The position numbers were made by a program, and so were the translations under genes. The notes under the pieces were generated by a model. That model was not told the origin of the DNA, ran no database searches, and was given only the letters and a program-made list of their open reading frames with translations. Below, piece by piece: positions 40,086 to 47,523 of a stretch of DNA of 48,215 nucleotides. The number at the start of each line of letters is the position of its first letter. Positions within the stretch are counted from its first letter, which is position 1. Source of the DNA: Nonomuraea turkmeniaca. Lineage in GTDB: Bacteria; Actinomycetota; Actinomycetes; Streptosporangiales; Streptosporangiaceae. The stretch lies in the NCBI RefSeq assembly GCF_005889735.1, contig NZ_VCKY01000056.1, positions 1-48,215 of the forward strand, in the 5' to 3' direction.

Positions 40086-41710
40086 GACGCTCCAGGAGTC
40101 AAGGGGAGCCAGAGGGCTGACGGATGTTCGAGGTCGTGGAAGATCTCGTGCTCTGATGCGCGAAGCTCGCGCCCGGTGGCCAGTGGCTGGCCGGTGCCCG
40201 GGTTGCGGCCGTAGCGGGGGTGAGCGCCGCTGGAGACCTGCAGCCGGATCCGGTGGCCGCGGACGAAGCGGTGGGCCAGCGGCCACAGCTCGATGTCGAT
40301 CGCGCCTATGTCGGCGGCGCGTAGGTCGCCGGGCTGGTCCAACCGGACGATGCCATCGCACAGGTTGAGCGAGCGCCCGCGCGGGCTCACCTCACACAGG
40401 CGGGCGAAGTAGTCGACGTCCGGGAAGGATGCCCGGGCGTGCAGGCGGACCCGTACCGGGCCGATGACCTCGACGTCCTCGGTCAAGGGCGCGGTGGTGA
40501 AGGTGAGCACGTCCGCTCTGGCTTCGATGGCGCGGTTGTCCTTCGGGCCCGCGGACCTGCTCACCGCCGTCCCGCCCACCGTGGGAGTCGGGTCGCCGGG
40601 GTCGTAGCGGTAGCGGCTGGGATTCGCCTCACGTTCGGGTTCCTCACGGCTCAGCCGCCCACCCGGGTGCAGATACCAGCTGGTGGGCTGGTGGGCGGGC
40701 GGCCAGCCGGACAGGTCCCGCCAACGCTTCGCGCCGGTGACGTACACCCGCACCCCGGAGGGTGCGGCATCGCCGTTCATGGCCGCGTCCAGGGCGGCCA
40801 GCGCGTCCTGCATGCCCTCGCGGGTGTACAGGCCGCGGCCGTGCCCCCACGGTCCGACCAGCAGCCGCACCTCGCGCCCGGCAGCCAGCAGGCGCGCGTG
40901 GTCGGCCAGCATGCTGGGCAGGAAGAAGTCGTACCAGCCGCCCTGCAGGTGAACCCGGGGCGGCATCCGCTCGGTGTTGGCGCGGTGGTCCATGCGGGCC
41001 CAGTACGCCTGGTCGCGGCCGTTGCTGATCCACTCCTGAAACCAGCTCACCCGATGCCCAGTGAGTGCCCGATCGGCCTGCTCCAGCGGAAGGGTGAGGG
41101 TGGCGCGGCGCAGCTTGCGGCCGGCGCTCAAGGTGGCCAGCAATTGCCGGGTGAGGGAGAAGTTGCCGCTGAACATGGTGTCCACGAGCTGGACCCAGCC
41201 CAGCGCGTTGCCCAGCGCGAACGCGCCGCCCGGGTACATGAAGTGCTCGGCGAAGGCCGACGGCGCGTCCTGGATCAGCGCGATCTTCCACTCCGGGATG
41301 TGCCGGGCGGCCAGCTCCCACTGGACAAGGCCGAGGTAGCTGGCACCCCAGGTGGCCAGCGCGCCGCCGAACCATGGCTGGGCGCGCAGCCAGCTCAGGG
41401 TGCCGTCGGCGTCGGCGGGGTCGATGGTGAAGCCGTCGAAGCGGCCGCCGGAGCCGGCCGTGCCGCGCAGGCTCTGATACAGCACCTGGTAGCCGCGCTC
41501 GGCCAGCAGCTTCGGCAGCTGATCGAGCGCGTTGCCCCGGCCGTACGGGCTGCGCAGCAGGATCAGCGGCGGCCGGTCCAGATCGGCCGGGTAGTGGCGG
41601 GTGGCCAGCAGGGGCGCCCCGTCGGCGGCCAGGATCACGATGTCGCGCTGCACCCGCACCGGGTGCCGGATGACGGGACGTACGCCGAACAGGCGGCTGA
41701 GCAAGGTCAT
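40082..41710 (-). CDS. CocE/NonD-family (X-Pro dipeptidyl-peptidase S15-like) hydrolase
   Basis: 542 aa from ATG 41710, placed by GAGGAG nine bases upstream; ATG 41719 touches the Shine-Dalgarno. LILLRSPYGRGNALDQLPKL, VLYQSLRGTAGSGGRFDGFT (S15 'RG..GS.G.F' motif), the nucleophile elbow LATWGASYLGLVQWELAARH with GxSYxG, the acid in VHLQGGWYDFFLP, and the His in LLVGPWGHGRGLY complete the triad. The C-terminal jelly-roll (LTEDVEVIGPVRVRLHARAS … RIRLQVSSGAHPRYGRNPGT) is the XPP C domain. Cytosolic; such enzymes cleave esters (cocaine esterase, cephalosporin acylases) or peptides. Leader copy D precedes it; the divergent MarR-like gene may regulate it. Confidence 0.92.
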   Translation of the reverse strand: MTLLSRLFGVRPVIRHPVRVQRDIVILAADGAPLLATRHYPADLDRPPLILLRSPYGRGNALDQLPKLLAERGYQVLYQSLRGTAGSGGRFDGFTIDPADADGTLSWLRAQPWFGGALATWGASYLGLVQWELAARHIPEWKIALIQDAPSAFAEHFMYPGGAFALGNALGWVQLVDTMFSGNFSLTRQLLATLSAGRKLRRATLTLPLEQADRALTGHRVSWFQEWISNGRDQAYWARMDHRANTERMPPRVHLQGGWYDFFLPSMLADHARLLAAGREVRLLVGPWGHGRGLYTREGMQDALAALDAAMNGDAAPSGVRVYVTGAKRWRDLSGWPPAHQPTSWYLHPGGRLSREEPEREANPSRYRYDPGDPTPTVGGTAVSRSAGPKDNRAIEARADVLTFTTAPLTEDVEVIGPVRVRLHARASFPDVDYFARLCEVSPRGRSLNLCDGIVRLDQPGDLRAADIGAIDIELWPLAHRFVRGHRIRLQVSSGAHPRYGRNPGTGQPLATGRELRASEHEIFHDLEHPSALWLPLTPGAS

Positions 41711-41725
41711 CGGGGTCATCTCCTC

Positions 41726-41772
41726 GTCGGCACGTGAGGAACTCACGTCGCCGACCAGGCTTCCCGGCACAC
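41726..41772 (-). promoter_or_regulatory. Shared leader element, copy D (upstream of the CocE-type hydrolase)
   Basis: In the sense of the gene, GTGT then GCCGGGAAGCCTGGTCGGC (41768-41750; one T-to-C change from the other copies) followed by the longest hairpin of the four: GTCGGC-g-ACGTGAG, loop TTC, CTCACGT-GCCGAC (41755-41726). GAGGAG of the gene starts immediately after the stem. Confidence 0.68.
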
Positions 41773-41807
41773 CATCGAATCTCCGGAACGGAGCGGATGT
41801 CAACAAT

Positions 41808-41855
41808 ATAGCGAATCTTCAGAAGTTTCTGAACAATTCTGAGGTTCGCTATCCT
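41808..41855 (+). promoter_or_regulatory. Nested operator over the promoter of MarR-like paralogue 4
   Basis: Inner palindrome TTCAGAA-gt-TTCTGAA (41818-41833) sits between outer arms ATAGCGAA (41808-41815) and TTCGCTAT (41845-41852). A -35 TTCTGA (41827-41832), 17-bp spacer and -10 TATCCT (41850-41855) overlap both, so binding would block transcription of the regulator, as for paralogue 2. Confidence 0.65.
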
Positions 41856-41874
41856 GTCGCCTAGGAGGTGGCGG

Positions 41875-42345
41875 GTGAACGACAGAGACGAGCAGTGGCA
41901 GGCAGCCGAACGGCTGGCCCTGACCTTGACCGAAGGCGGCTTGCAGCGCATGGCCGCCCGGACGCTGGCGGTGTTTCTGTTCACCGACGCCGAGACGGTC
42001 ACCATGGGCGAGATCGCCGACCGGCTCGGCGTCAGCGCCGGCTCGGTCTCCGGCTCGGTCAAGTCCCTGCTGTCGGTCGGCCTGATCGAACGCTTGCCCG
42101 CGCCCGGCAGCCGCCGCGAGCACTACCGGCTCCGCGATGACGCCTGGGCCACGTTGTTCACCAGCCAGAACACCGTCGTCCAACTCATGCTCGCCGCCGC
42201 CGAGACCGGCATCGCCACGACCACAGCCAACGATCCCGCGCATCGACGGCTGACGCAGATGCGCGACTTCTACCAGTTCATGCTTAAGGAGATCCCCACC
42301 TTGCTGCACCGCTGGCAGCAGCATCAGGCCACCCACTCCGGATGA
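41875..42345 (+). CDS. MarR/GbsR-like winged-helix regulator (paralogue 4)
   Basis: 156 aa from GTG 41875 with AGGAGG seven bases upstream. RMAARTLAVFLFTDAETVTM, GEIADRLGVSAGSVSGSVKS and LIERLPAPGSRREHYRLRDD are the winged helix; RRLTQMRDFYQFMLKEIPTL is the C-terminal helix, very like RRLELMRDMYAFMMDRFPRL of paralogue 2. Divergent from the CocE-type hydrolase gene with 164 bp between. Probably autoregulated and regulating the hydrolase operon. Confidence 0.9.
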   Translation: MNDRDEQWQAAERLALTLTEGGLQRMAARTLAVFLFTDAETVTMGEIADRLGVSAGSVSGSVKSLLSVGLIERLPAPGSRREHYRLRDDAWATLFTSQNTVVQLMLAAAETGIATTTANDPAHRRLTQMRDFYQFMLKEIPTLLHRWQQHQATHSG

Positions 42346-42422
42346 TCTTTCCTGCGAAGACCGAAGCTGGCGCTCGCTCCGCGCAAGGCCAGCCATTTCA
42401 CTTCAGGAAATGGCCCTTCCGT

Positions 42423-42611
42423 ACCCAGGTCATGCCGCTGCCGCCGCTCGATCCCGCCGGTGCGCGGGGGCCCGGCCGGCCCCGCCGACGCCCTAACGTG
42501 CCGTACGCCGACAGGGGCTACGACCACGACAAGTACCGACCGCTGGTCTGGGCCACCGGGGTCAAGCCGGTCATCGCCCGCCGTGGCACCGAGCACGGCT
42601 CCGGCCTGGGC
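42423..42611 (+). mobile_element. IS5-family transposase internal fragment
   Basis: TQVMPLPPLDPAGARGPGRP, then RRPNVPYADRGYDHDKYRPL and VKPVIARRGTEHGSGLG match the DDE-domain core of IS5 (IS1647-like) transposases, with the second catalytic Asp in YADRGYD. The sequence stops at SGLG, where intact proteins continue RYRWVVERTFAWLH. No inverted repeats flank it. It is a small dead fragment joined directly to a STAS-domain remnant. Confidence 0.75.
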
Positions 42612-42705
42612 GATACCGGCGGCCTGGAGCAGCACGTTCAGCCCAGTGCTGTCCAGGAAGGACAGCCCGCCGGCGGCCACGATCACGTGCTCGTCCGGCC
42701 AGGAC
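42612..42705 (-). pseudogene. STAS-domain (anti-sigma antagonist) remnant
   Basis: Minus-strand WPDEHVIVAAGGLSFLDSTG LNVLLQAAGIAQAG matches the phosphorylatable-Ser strand-helix of anti-sigma factor antagonists (L.FLDSTGL..LL). The rest of the domain is missing on both sides: the IS5 fragment cuts one side and the response regulator end overlaps the other. Confidence 0.65.
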
Positions 42706-43357
42706 CCGGCGGCCGCTCCCCCTGAAGGCCCAGCCCGGCATCGCGGGCGCGGATGATCGCCTCGGCCCGATCGGCGACCTGGAGCTTGCCGAAGATGCTG
42801 GAGATGTGGTTGGCCACCGTCTTGGCTGAGATGCCCAGGCGGCGGCCGATCTCACCGTTGGGGCGGCCGCCGGCGATCAGATCGAGCACGTCCCGTTCGC
42901 GGCCGGTCAGCTCGGGGAAAGGCACCTCGGCCGGCAGCGGGGCGGAGAAGAAGCCGAGCACCCGCTGCGCCACGCCGGGCCCGAAGATCGCCTCACCGGC
43001 GGCCACGGCCCGGATGGCGCGGACGATCTCGTCCTGCTCGGCGCCCTTGAGCAGGTAACCGCGCGCTCCGGCGCGCATGGCGGCGAACACCGCGTCGTCG
43101 TCGTGGTACATCGTCAGCATGAGCACCGCGACCCCCGGCGCGTCGCGGGCGATCTGCCGGGTGGCGGCGATACCGTCCACATCGGGCATCTGGATGTCCA
43201 TGACCAGCACGTCGGGGTGGTGCGTAACGGCCTGGCGCACGGCCTCGCGGCCGTTGGCCGCCTCGCCGACCACGCGCAGCCCGTCGATCGAGCCGAGCAG
43301 CGCGCGCAGGCCGCCGCGCACCACGGGATGGTCGTCGGCCAGCAGAACAGTGATCAT
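42683..43357 (-). CDS. NarL/LuxR-type response regulator
   Basis: 224 aa from ATG 43357. Receiver domain: VLLADDHPVVRGGLRALLGS (acid pair DD at 8-9), phosphoacceptor Asp54 in VLVMDIQMPDVDG, Thr in AVLMLTMYHDDDAV, Lys in GARGYLLKGAEQDE. C-terminal LuxR helix-turn-helix: LTGRERDVLDLIAGGRPNGE IGRRLGISAKTVANH. The last 20 residues (GLQGERPPGPGRTST) run into the STAS remnant and may not be original. The start codon overlaps the histidine kinase stop (ATGA), making a coupled two-component pair. Confidence 0.93.
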   Translation of the reverse strand: MITVLLADDHPVVRGGLRALLGSIDGLRVVGEAANGREAVRQAVTHHPDVLVMDIQMPDVDGIAATRQIARDAPGVAVLMLTMYHDDDAVFAAMRAGARGYLLKGAEQDEIVRAIRAVAAGEAIFGPGVAQRVLGFFSAPLPAEVPFPELTGRERDVLDLIAGGRPNGEIGRRLGISAKTVANHISSIFGKLQVADRAEAIIRARDAGLGLQGERPPGPGRTST

Positions 43358-45399
43358 GATGCCCCCAGCGGCAGAATGGCCACGACCTCGCCACCACCGG
43401 CGCCCGGTCCCGCCGTGCAGGACCCGCCTAGCTCGGCGGCGCGCTCGCGCATGGATGACAGTCCCACACCCGGCCTCCACTCGCGCGGCGAGACGCCGTC
43501 GTCGCTGACGCGCAGCCGCAACTCCGTGCCGGCGTCGAGCCGCACGTGGATGCTGCCCGCCCTGGCGTGACGCACGGCGTTGGTCATCGCCTCGGTGACG
43601 ATCCGGAAGGCCGCGGCCTCGACCGCGGCCGGAAGCGCCGGCAGCGCCGCGGGAGCGGCCACGTGGATGGCGACGCCGTCGCGTTGCAGGTGCGCGGCGC
43701 GCTGCCGGATCGCCCCGACCAGGCCGAGATCATCCAGGGCGGGCGGGCGCAGGTCGTAGACCAGCCGCCGGATGTCGTTGATCGCCCCGGCGGTCTCAGC
43801 CCTCAGTTCGGCGACCAGGCCGCGCGCCGCCTCGGGGTCGGCGGCGATCAGGTTGCTGGCGGCGTCGGCCTTGAACGTCACCCCCGTGAGCACAGGGCCC
43901 AGCCCGTCGTGCAGGTCACGGCGCAGCCGCCGCCGCTCCTCCTCCCTGGCCATCACCAGCGCCTCGCGGGAGTGCTGCAACTGCCGCGACAGGGCGAGAG
44001 CGCGCACGGCTACCGACAGCGGCGTGGCCAGCAGCTCCAGAATGGCACGGTCAGCGGCGGCCAGCCGGCTCTCCCCCCGGCGCAGTCCGACCACCAGCTC
44101 GCCCACCCGCTCATCGCCGTAGACGAGCGGGATGGCGTGCAGCGACTGGAGCGACTGCGGCGCCGTGCCCGAGACCGCCACCGTGCCATGGCCGTCTTGC
44201 GGGGCGTGGCCTTCGGGGGCGGTGGTCCGCAGCGCCGCGTACGGCATCCGCAGCGCCTCCCGCACCGCCTCCAGCACCCCGGGCAGCCCTGCGCCCAACC
44301 GCTCACCGACCCGGGAGACCGCACGTACCGGATCGGCCCGGTCCCCGTACAGGATCCGGTCCACGCCGCGCTGCAGCCGTACCCGCAGCGGGTTGAAACC
44401 GATCGCGATCAGCACGGTGGCGGTGATCGAGTTGCCCGGCCCGGCCCGCTGCCGCACGACGGTGTCCAGCACCGCCACCAGGCTCACGTAGGCGAGCATG
44501 ACCGCACCGGTCAGCAACGTGTACAGCACCGTACGTGAGAAGACCAGCCGGATGTCCAGCAACTGATGACGCAAGATCGCCACCACCACCGCCGCGGGAA
44601 TGAGCGGCACGGCCAGCAACTGGTAGACCGGTCCCGCCTCGAACACCCCCCACACCACCAGCACCAGCACGACGAGCAGGGCAGCCTGCAGCGGCCACAA
44701 CAATTGGCGGCGCAGCACCTCATCACCCCGCCGGTAGCGGATCACCAGCGCGACCAAGCCGATCAGCGCGACCGCGGCGACGCGCAGGTCCGTCACCAAC
44801 CACAGCGGCTCCAGGCCGTGGTATCCCGGCAGCGTCAGGTACCCGGTCAGCCCCGTGATCAACGCCTGCGGCCCGGCTCCCATCTCCAGCACGAACAGCG
44901 GCGCCGTCGCCACCGTCGCCCACGCCAGCCACCGCAACACCGGCCCGGCGGGACGGCCGTCGGGGAAAAGCTGCAGGATCAGCGGCAGGAACAACCCGAT
45001 CGACCACGGCCACGCGTAGGCGCCGACCGTGGCCAGAACGCGCACCAGCGGCATCGGCCAGCCGGCGCCGCCGTACAGGACCAGCGAGGCGGTGCCCGCC
45101 GTGGTGGCGTGCCCGAGGCCGTCGGCCAGCAGCAGCCAGCCGATCGCGTTGCCCGGACGATGCCAGGCGACCAGCAGCCCGCACGCGGCGAACGCGAACC
45201 CCATTGTGGCGTTCAGCGGAACGAAGGAGTCCAGCACCTCCGCGTACGAGCGGCCGCTGAGCAGGCTGCCCGCCACGGCGGCAGCGACCTCGGCGGCCGC
45301 CACGGCGAACATCGCTACGGCCCATAACCGCGCCCGCGGCGGCCCGCGCCGGACGGCCTCACCGGGCCCGGCGGCGCGTTCGGTGCTCATGCAGTACAT
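43354..45399 (-). CDS. Membrane histidine kinase (HisKA_3 type) with GAF-like domain
   Basis: 681 aa. About eight membrane spans in residues 20-310 (AVAMFAVAAAEVAAAVAGSL … ILRHQLLDIRLVFSRTVLYT), a GAF-like region about 330-460, then the HisKA_3 dimer helix with REEERRRLRRDLHDGLGP, phospho-His about residue 497, and a HATPase domain with EAMTNAVRHARAG (N box) and DDGVSPREWRPGVGLSSMRE (G boxes). Start at ATG 45399 (GAGG 8 bases upstream) or 45390. It passes phosphate to the coupled regulator. The stimulus is unknown; the LytS/LiaS-like many-span sensor suggests a membrane signal. Divergent from a small membrane protein at 45556, a candidate target. Confidence 0.93.
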   Translation of the reverse strand: MYCMSTERAAGPGEAVRRGPPRARLWAVAMFAVAAAEVAAAVAGSLLSGRSYAEVLDSFVPLNATMGFAFAACGLLVAWHRPGNAIGWLLLADGLGHATTAGTASLVLYGGAGWPMPLVRVLATVGAYAWPWSIGLFLPLILQLFPDGRPAGPVLRWLAWATVATAPLFVLEMGAGPQALITGLTGYLTLPGYHGLEPLWLVTDLRVAAVALIGLVALVIRYRRGDEVLRRQLLWPLQAALLVVLVLVVWGVFEAGPVYQLLAVPLIPAAVVVAILRHQLLDIRLVFSRTVLYTLLTGAVMLAYVSLVAVLDTVVRQRAGPGNSITATVLIAIGFNPLRVRLQRGVDRILYGDRADPVRAVSRVGERLGAGLPGVLEAVREALRMPYAALRTTAPEGHAPQDGHGTVAVSGTAPQSLQSLHAIPLVYGDERVGELVVGLRRGESRLAAADRAILELLATPLSVAVRALALSRQLQHSREALVMAREEERRRLRRDLHDGLGPVLTGVTFKADAASNLIAADPEAARGLVAELRAETAGAINDIRRLVYDLRPPALDDLGLVGAIRQRAAHLQRDGVAIHVAAPAALPALPAAVEAAAFRIVTEAMTNAVRHARAGSIHVRLDAGTELRLRVSDDGVSPREWRPGVGLSSMRERAAELGGSCTAGPGAGGGEVVAILPLGAS

Positions 45400-45555
45400 G
45401 ATGCGGCCTCACGCCCCGCCGCGTCCTGGGTGCGCGCCCCTAGACCATGCGGGAAACCCTCCCGGCCGCGCGTCCGCCGGCTCCCTGGTCGCCGGTGACG
45501 CCCGCACCGCACGCTCAGTACGTCCGATCCGCTGCATCTGAAACGCCAAGGAGAC

Positions 45556-46257
45556 ATGATGACCAGGACGAGCGCGACCACGGTCACACCGCCGCCCACC
45601 GCGAACCCGCCGGCGGGGCGGCGGCCGGCGCTCACCCTGCTCGTGCTGCTGGGACCGCTCAGCATCGCCATCCTGCGCACGCTGCTGCCGTACGGCACCA
45701 ACGACTCCCCTACGACCGTCGTCGCCAAGGTGGCCGCCCAGCCGGGCGCCGAGGCCGCAGTGCTGTGGCTGTCACTGCTGGCCGGCTTCACCCTGGTCCC
45801 CGGCATGATCGCCGTCGGCCTGCACGCCGCCCGCCGCAGCCGCGTCCTCGGCACGGCCGCGCTGGTCGTCTCGGTGGCCGGCTTCTCCGGGCTGCCCGCC
45901 ATCGTCGCCGTCGACCAGGTGGCGCAGTCGGGGACGCGCGCGAATGTGCCCGCCGACGTCACCGCCCGCCTGCTGCGGCATCTGCTCGACGAGCCCACTG
46001 TCGCCATCCCCACCATGATCTTCGTGGCTGGCCACGTCGCGGGCGTGGTGCTGCTGGGCATCGCCCTGTGGCGCGGCGGCATCCTGCCCGGCTGGGCCGG
46101 CCTCGTCCTGTCGATCTCGCAACCGCTGCACCTGCTGTTCGCGACGATCGCCCCCAACCCGCTCCTCGACGGTTGCGCCTGGCTGCTGACCGCGGCCGGC
46201 CTCGCCTTCGCCACGGCGCGGGCGAGCGCCGGCCACGGACTCCCCGCCACCGCATGA
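45556..46257 (+). CDS. Membrane protein of unknown function (next to two-component system)
   Basis: 233 aa from ATG 45556 (AAGGAGA 1-7 bases upstream; ATG 45559 fits the spacing better). Six predicted membrane spans (ALTLLVLLGPLSIAILRTLL, AVLWLSLLAGFTLVPGMIAV, TAALVVSVAGFSGLPAIVAV, MIFVAGHVAGVVLLGIALWR, GLVLSISQPLHLLFA, GCAWLLTAAGLAFATARA). No family recognised; the layout resembles DUF4386-like proteins. Probably regulated by the divergent two-component system (context inference). Its stop overlaps an in-frame ATG at 46254 that leads into the repeat array and the following secreted protein. Confidence 0.8.
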   Translation: MMTRTSATTVTPPPTANPPAGRRPALTLLVLLGPLSIAILRTLLPYGTNDSPTTVVAKVAAQPGAEAAVLWLSLLAGFTLVPGMIAVGLHAARRSRVLGTAALVVSVAGFSGLPAIVAVDQVAQSGTRANVPADVTARLLRHLLDEPTVAIPTMIFVAGHVAGVVLLGIALWRGGILPGWAGLVLSISQPLHLLFATIAPNPLLDGCAWLLTAAGLAFATARASAGHGLPATA

Positions 46258-46278
46258 CCGCCATCACACCCAACACCC

Positions 46279-46388
46279 GATCTCACCCGATCTCACCCGA
46301 TCTCACCCGATCTCACCCGATCTCACCCGATCTCACCCGATCTCACCCGATCTCACCCGATCTCACCCGATCTCACCCGATCTCACCC
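46279..46388 (+). repeat. Eleven perfect tandem copies of GATCTCACCC
   Basis: 46279-46388, 10-bp unit, no mismatches. It fills the space between the membrane protein stop and the Shine-Dalgarno (AAGGAG) of the secreted protein gene. The unit length is one helical turn and is not a multiple of three; all three plus-strand frames through it are open. Expected to change copy number by slippage. Confidence 0.97.
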
Positions 46389-46400
46389 AAGGAGAACACC

Positions 46401-47174
46401 ATGAGACACATCAAACTCGGCGCCGCCGCCCTCACGCTCGCCGCACTCGCCCTGCGCGTAGCGGCCACCCCCGCCACCGCGGCAGGCGCCCCTGACACTT
46501 GCGTGACCGGTTACGTCTGGCGCGAGGCACGCCCCTCCGACCACGTCTGCGTCACCCCCGCCGTCCGCGAGCAGACCAGACGCGACAACCGCGTCAAGGC
46601 CTCACGCTGGGTGCCCGGTCCGTCCGGCCCGCACACCTGCGTCCAGGGGTACGTGTGGCGCGAAGCATTCCCCGGCGACCACGTCTGCGTCACCCCCGCC
46701 GTCCGCGCCCAGGCCCGGGCCGACAACGCCGCAGCCGCCAGCCGGCGCGCCTCCGGCGCCATCCGCTCGCCCATCACCATCAACCGGGACGTCCGGTTCG
46801 GCGGCGGCATCCCCGTGGGCGGCCGGACGTCGCTGACCCTCCACGCCGACGGCACCTACACGTGGTCGGGGCACCTGCGCGACTCCGGCGCCCCCAGCTA
46901 CAACATCAGCAGCGTCTGCGTCGTGCGGTTCTCCTCCGGGACCGCGTACGCCTTCAAATCCTCCGGACGCCTGCACGGGACGTTCGAACCCGGCTCCCGC
47001 AACCACGACTGGAACAAGTCCGGACGCATCGCGACCCTGCCCGCCGCCTGGCGAGCCTCCCAAAGCCACCGGTGGAGCTGCAAGAACAGCGTCTCCCTGA
47101 GCCTCTCCGGCCTGGTCGACTCGGCGCTGCAGGTCGTCGGCGCCGCCGCGAAGGTCGTCTCGATCGTCGCCTGA
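46401..47174 (+). CDS. Secreted protein with two Cys-bearing GYVWRE repeats
   Basis: 257 aa from ATG 46401, five bases after AAGGAGA. The signal peptide is MRHIKLGAAALTLAALALRV to about residue 28. Two near-identical 38-residue repeats follow: DTCVTGYVWREARPSDHVCV and HTCVQGYVWREAFPGDHVCV, each then TPAVR…DN…AS. Each repeat has two Cys and is a recurring module of actinomycete exported proteins of unknown function. The C-terminal domain (about 125-257) is beta-rich with two more Cys (VCVVRFS, SCKNSVSL) and resembles no enzyme I know. An in-frame ATG at 46254, coupled to the upstream stop, would add 49 residues encoded by the repeat array (RSHPISPDLT units). Confidence 0.85.
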   Translation: MRHIKLGAAALTLAALALRVAATPATAAGAPDTCVTGYVWREARPSDHVCVTPAVREQTRRDNRVKASRWVPGPSGPHTCVQGYVWREAFPGDHVCVTPAVRAQARADNAAAASRRASGAIRSPITINRDVRFGGGIPVGGRTSLTLHADGTYTWSGHLRDSGAPSYNISSVCVVRFSSGTAYAFKSSGRLHGTFEPGSRNHDWNKSGRIATLPAAWRASQSHRWSCKNSVSLSLSGLVDSALQVVGAAAKVVSIVA

Positions 47175-47230
47175 CCCCTCCACTCTCCTGCCACCCACCG
47201 CCGCACACCACCACCACCAAGGAGCGACAC

Positions 47231-47523
47231 ATGCTCACCATCACCATCACCGTCGCCACGGCGGCACTCCTCACCGGGGCCGCGCATCCCGCGACCGCCT
47301 CAGTGGCGAGTTCCCGGCACGCACCGCGGGCGCCACACCGCAAACCTGGGGCCCGTACCACTCGCCGGGCGCCGGACGCGCCCGAGCGAACGGCACCATC
47401 ACCGCGACCGGCGAGAACCACGAGGTGATCCCCTCCGCCGCCACGCTCACCGTCCCCGGCACCGTCCCCGGCACCGTCGCCGACCTGACCCGGTTTCGTG
47501 CTTCGGCACAGGTGGTCAGCTGA
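47231..47523 (+). pseudogene. Frameshifted small secreted protein
   Basis: ATG 47231 follows AAGGAG and gives MLTITITVATAALLTGAAHP, a signal peptide start. Near 47308 the coding frame moves: EFPARTAGATPQTWGPYHSP, GTITATGENHEVIPSAATLT and VPGTVADLTRF continue in the +1 neighbour frame to TGA at 47521-47523. The TATGTMTVT-like end resembles a common family of 130-150-aa actinomycete exported proteins of unknown function, here also shortened. At least one indel plus a deletion. Confidence 0.6.

Noticed and set aside
46279..46388. CRISPR array
   Set aside because: The 10-bp units are contiguous with no spacers and no cas genes are present; it is a simple tandem repeat.
45447..46400. Long upstream extension of the secreted protein through the membrane protein gene
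   Set aside because: Overlaps the membrane protein in another frame. Only the part from ATG 46254 is worth considering and is discussed as a finding.
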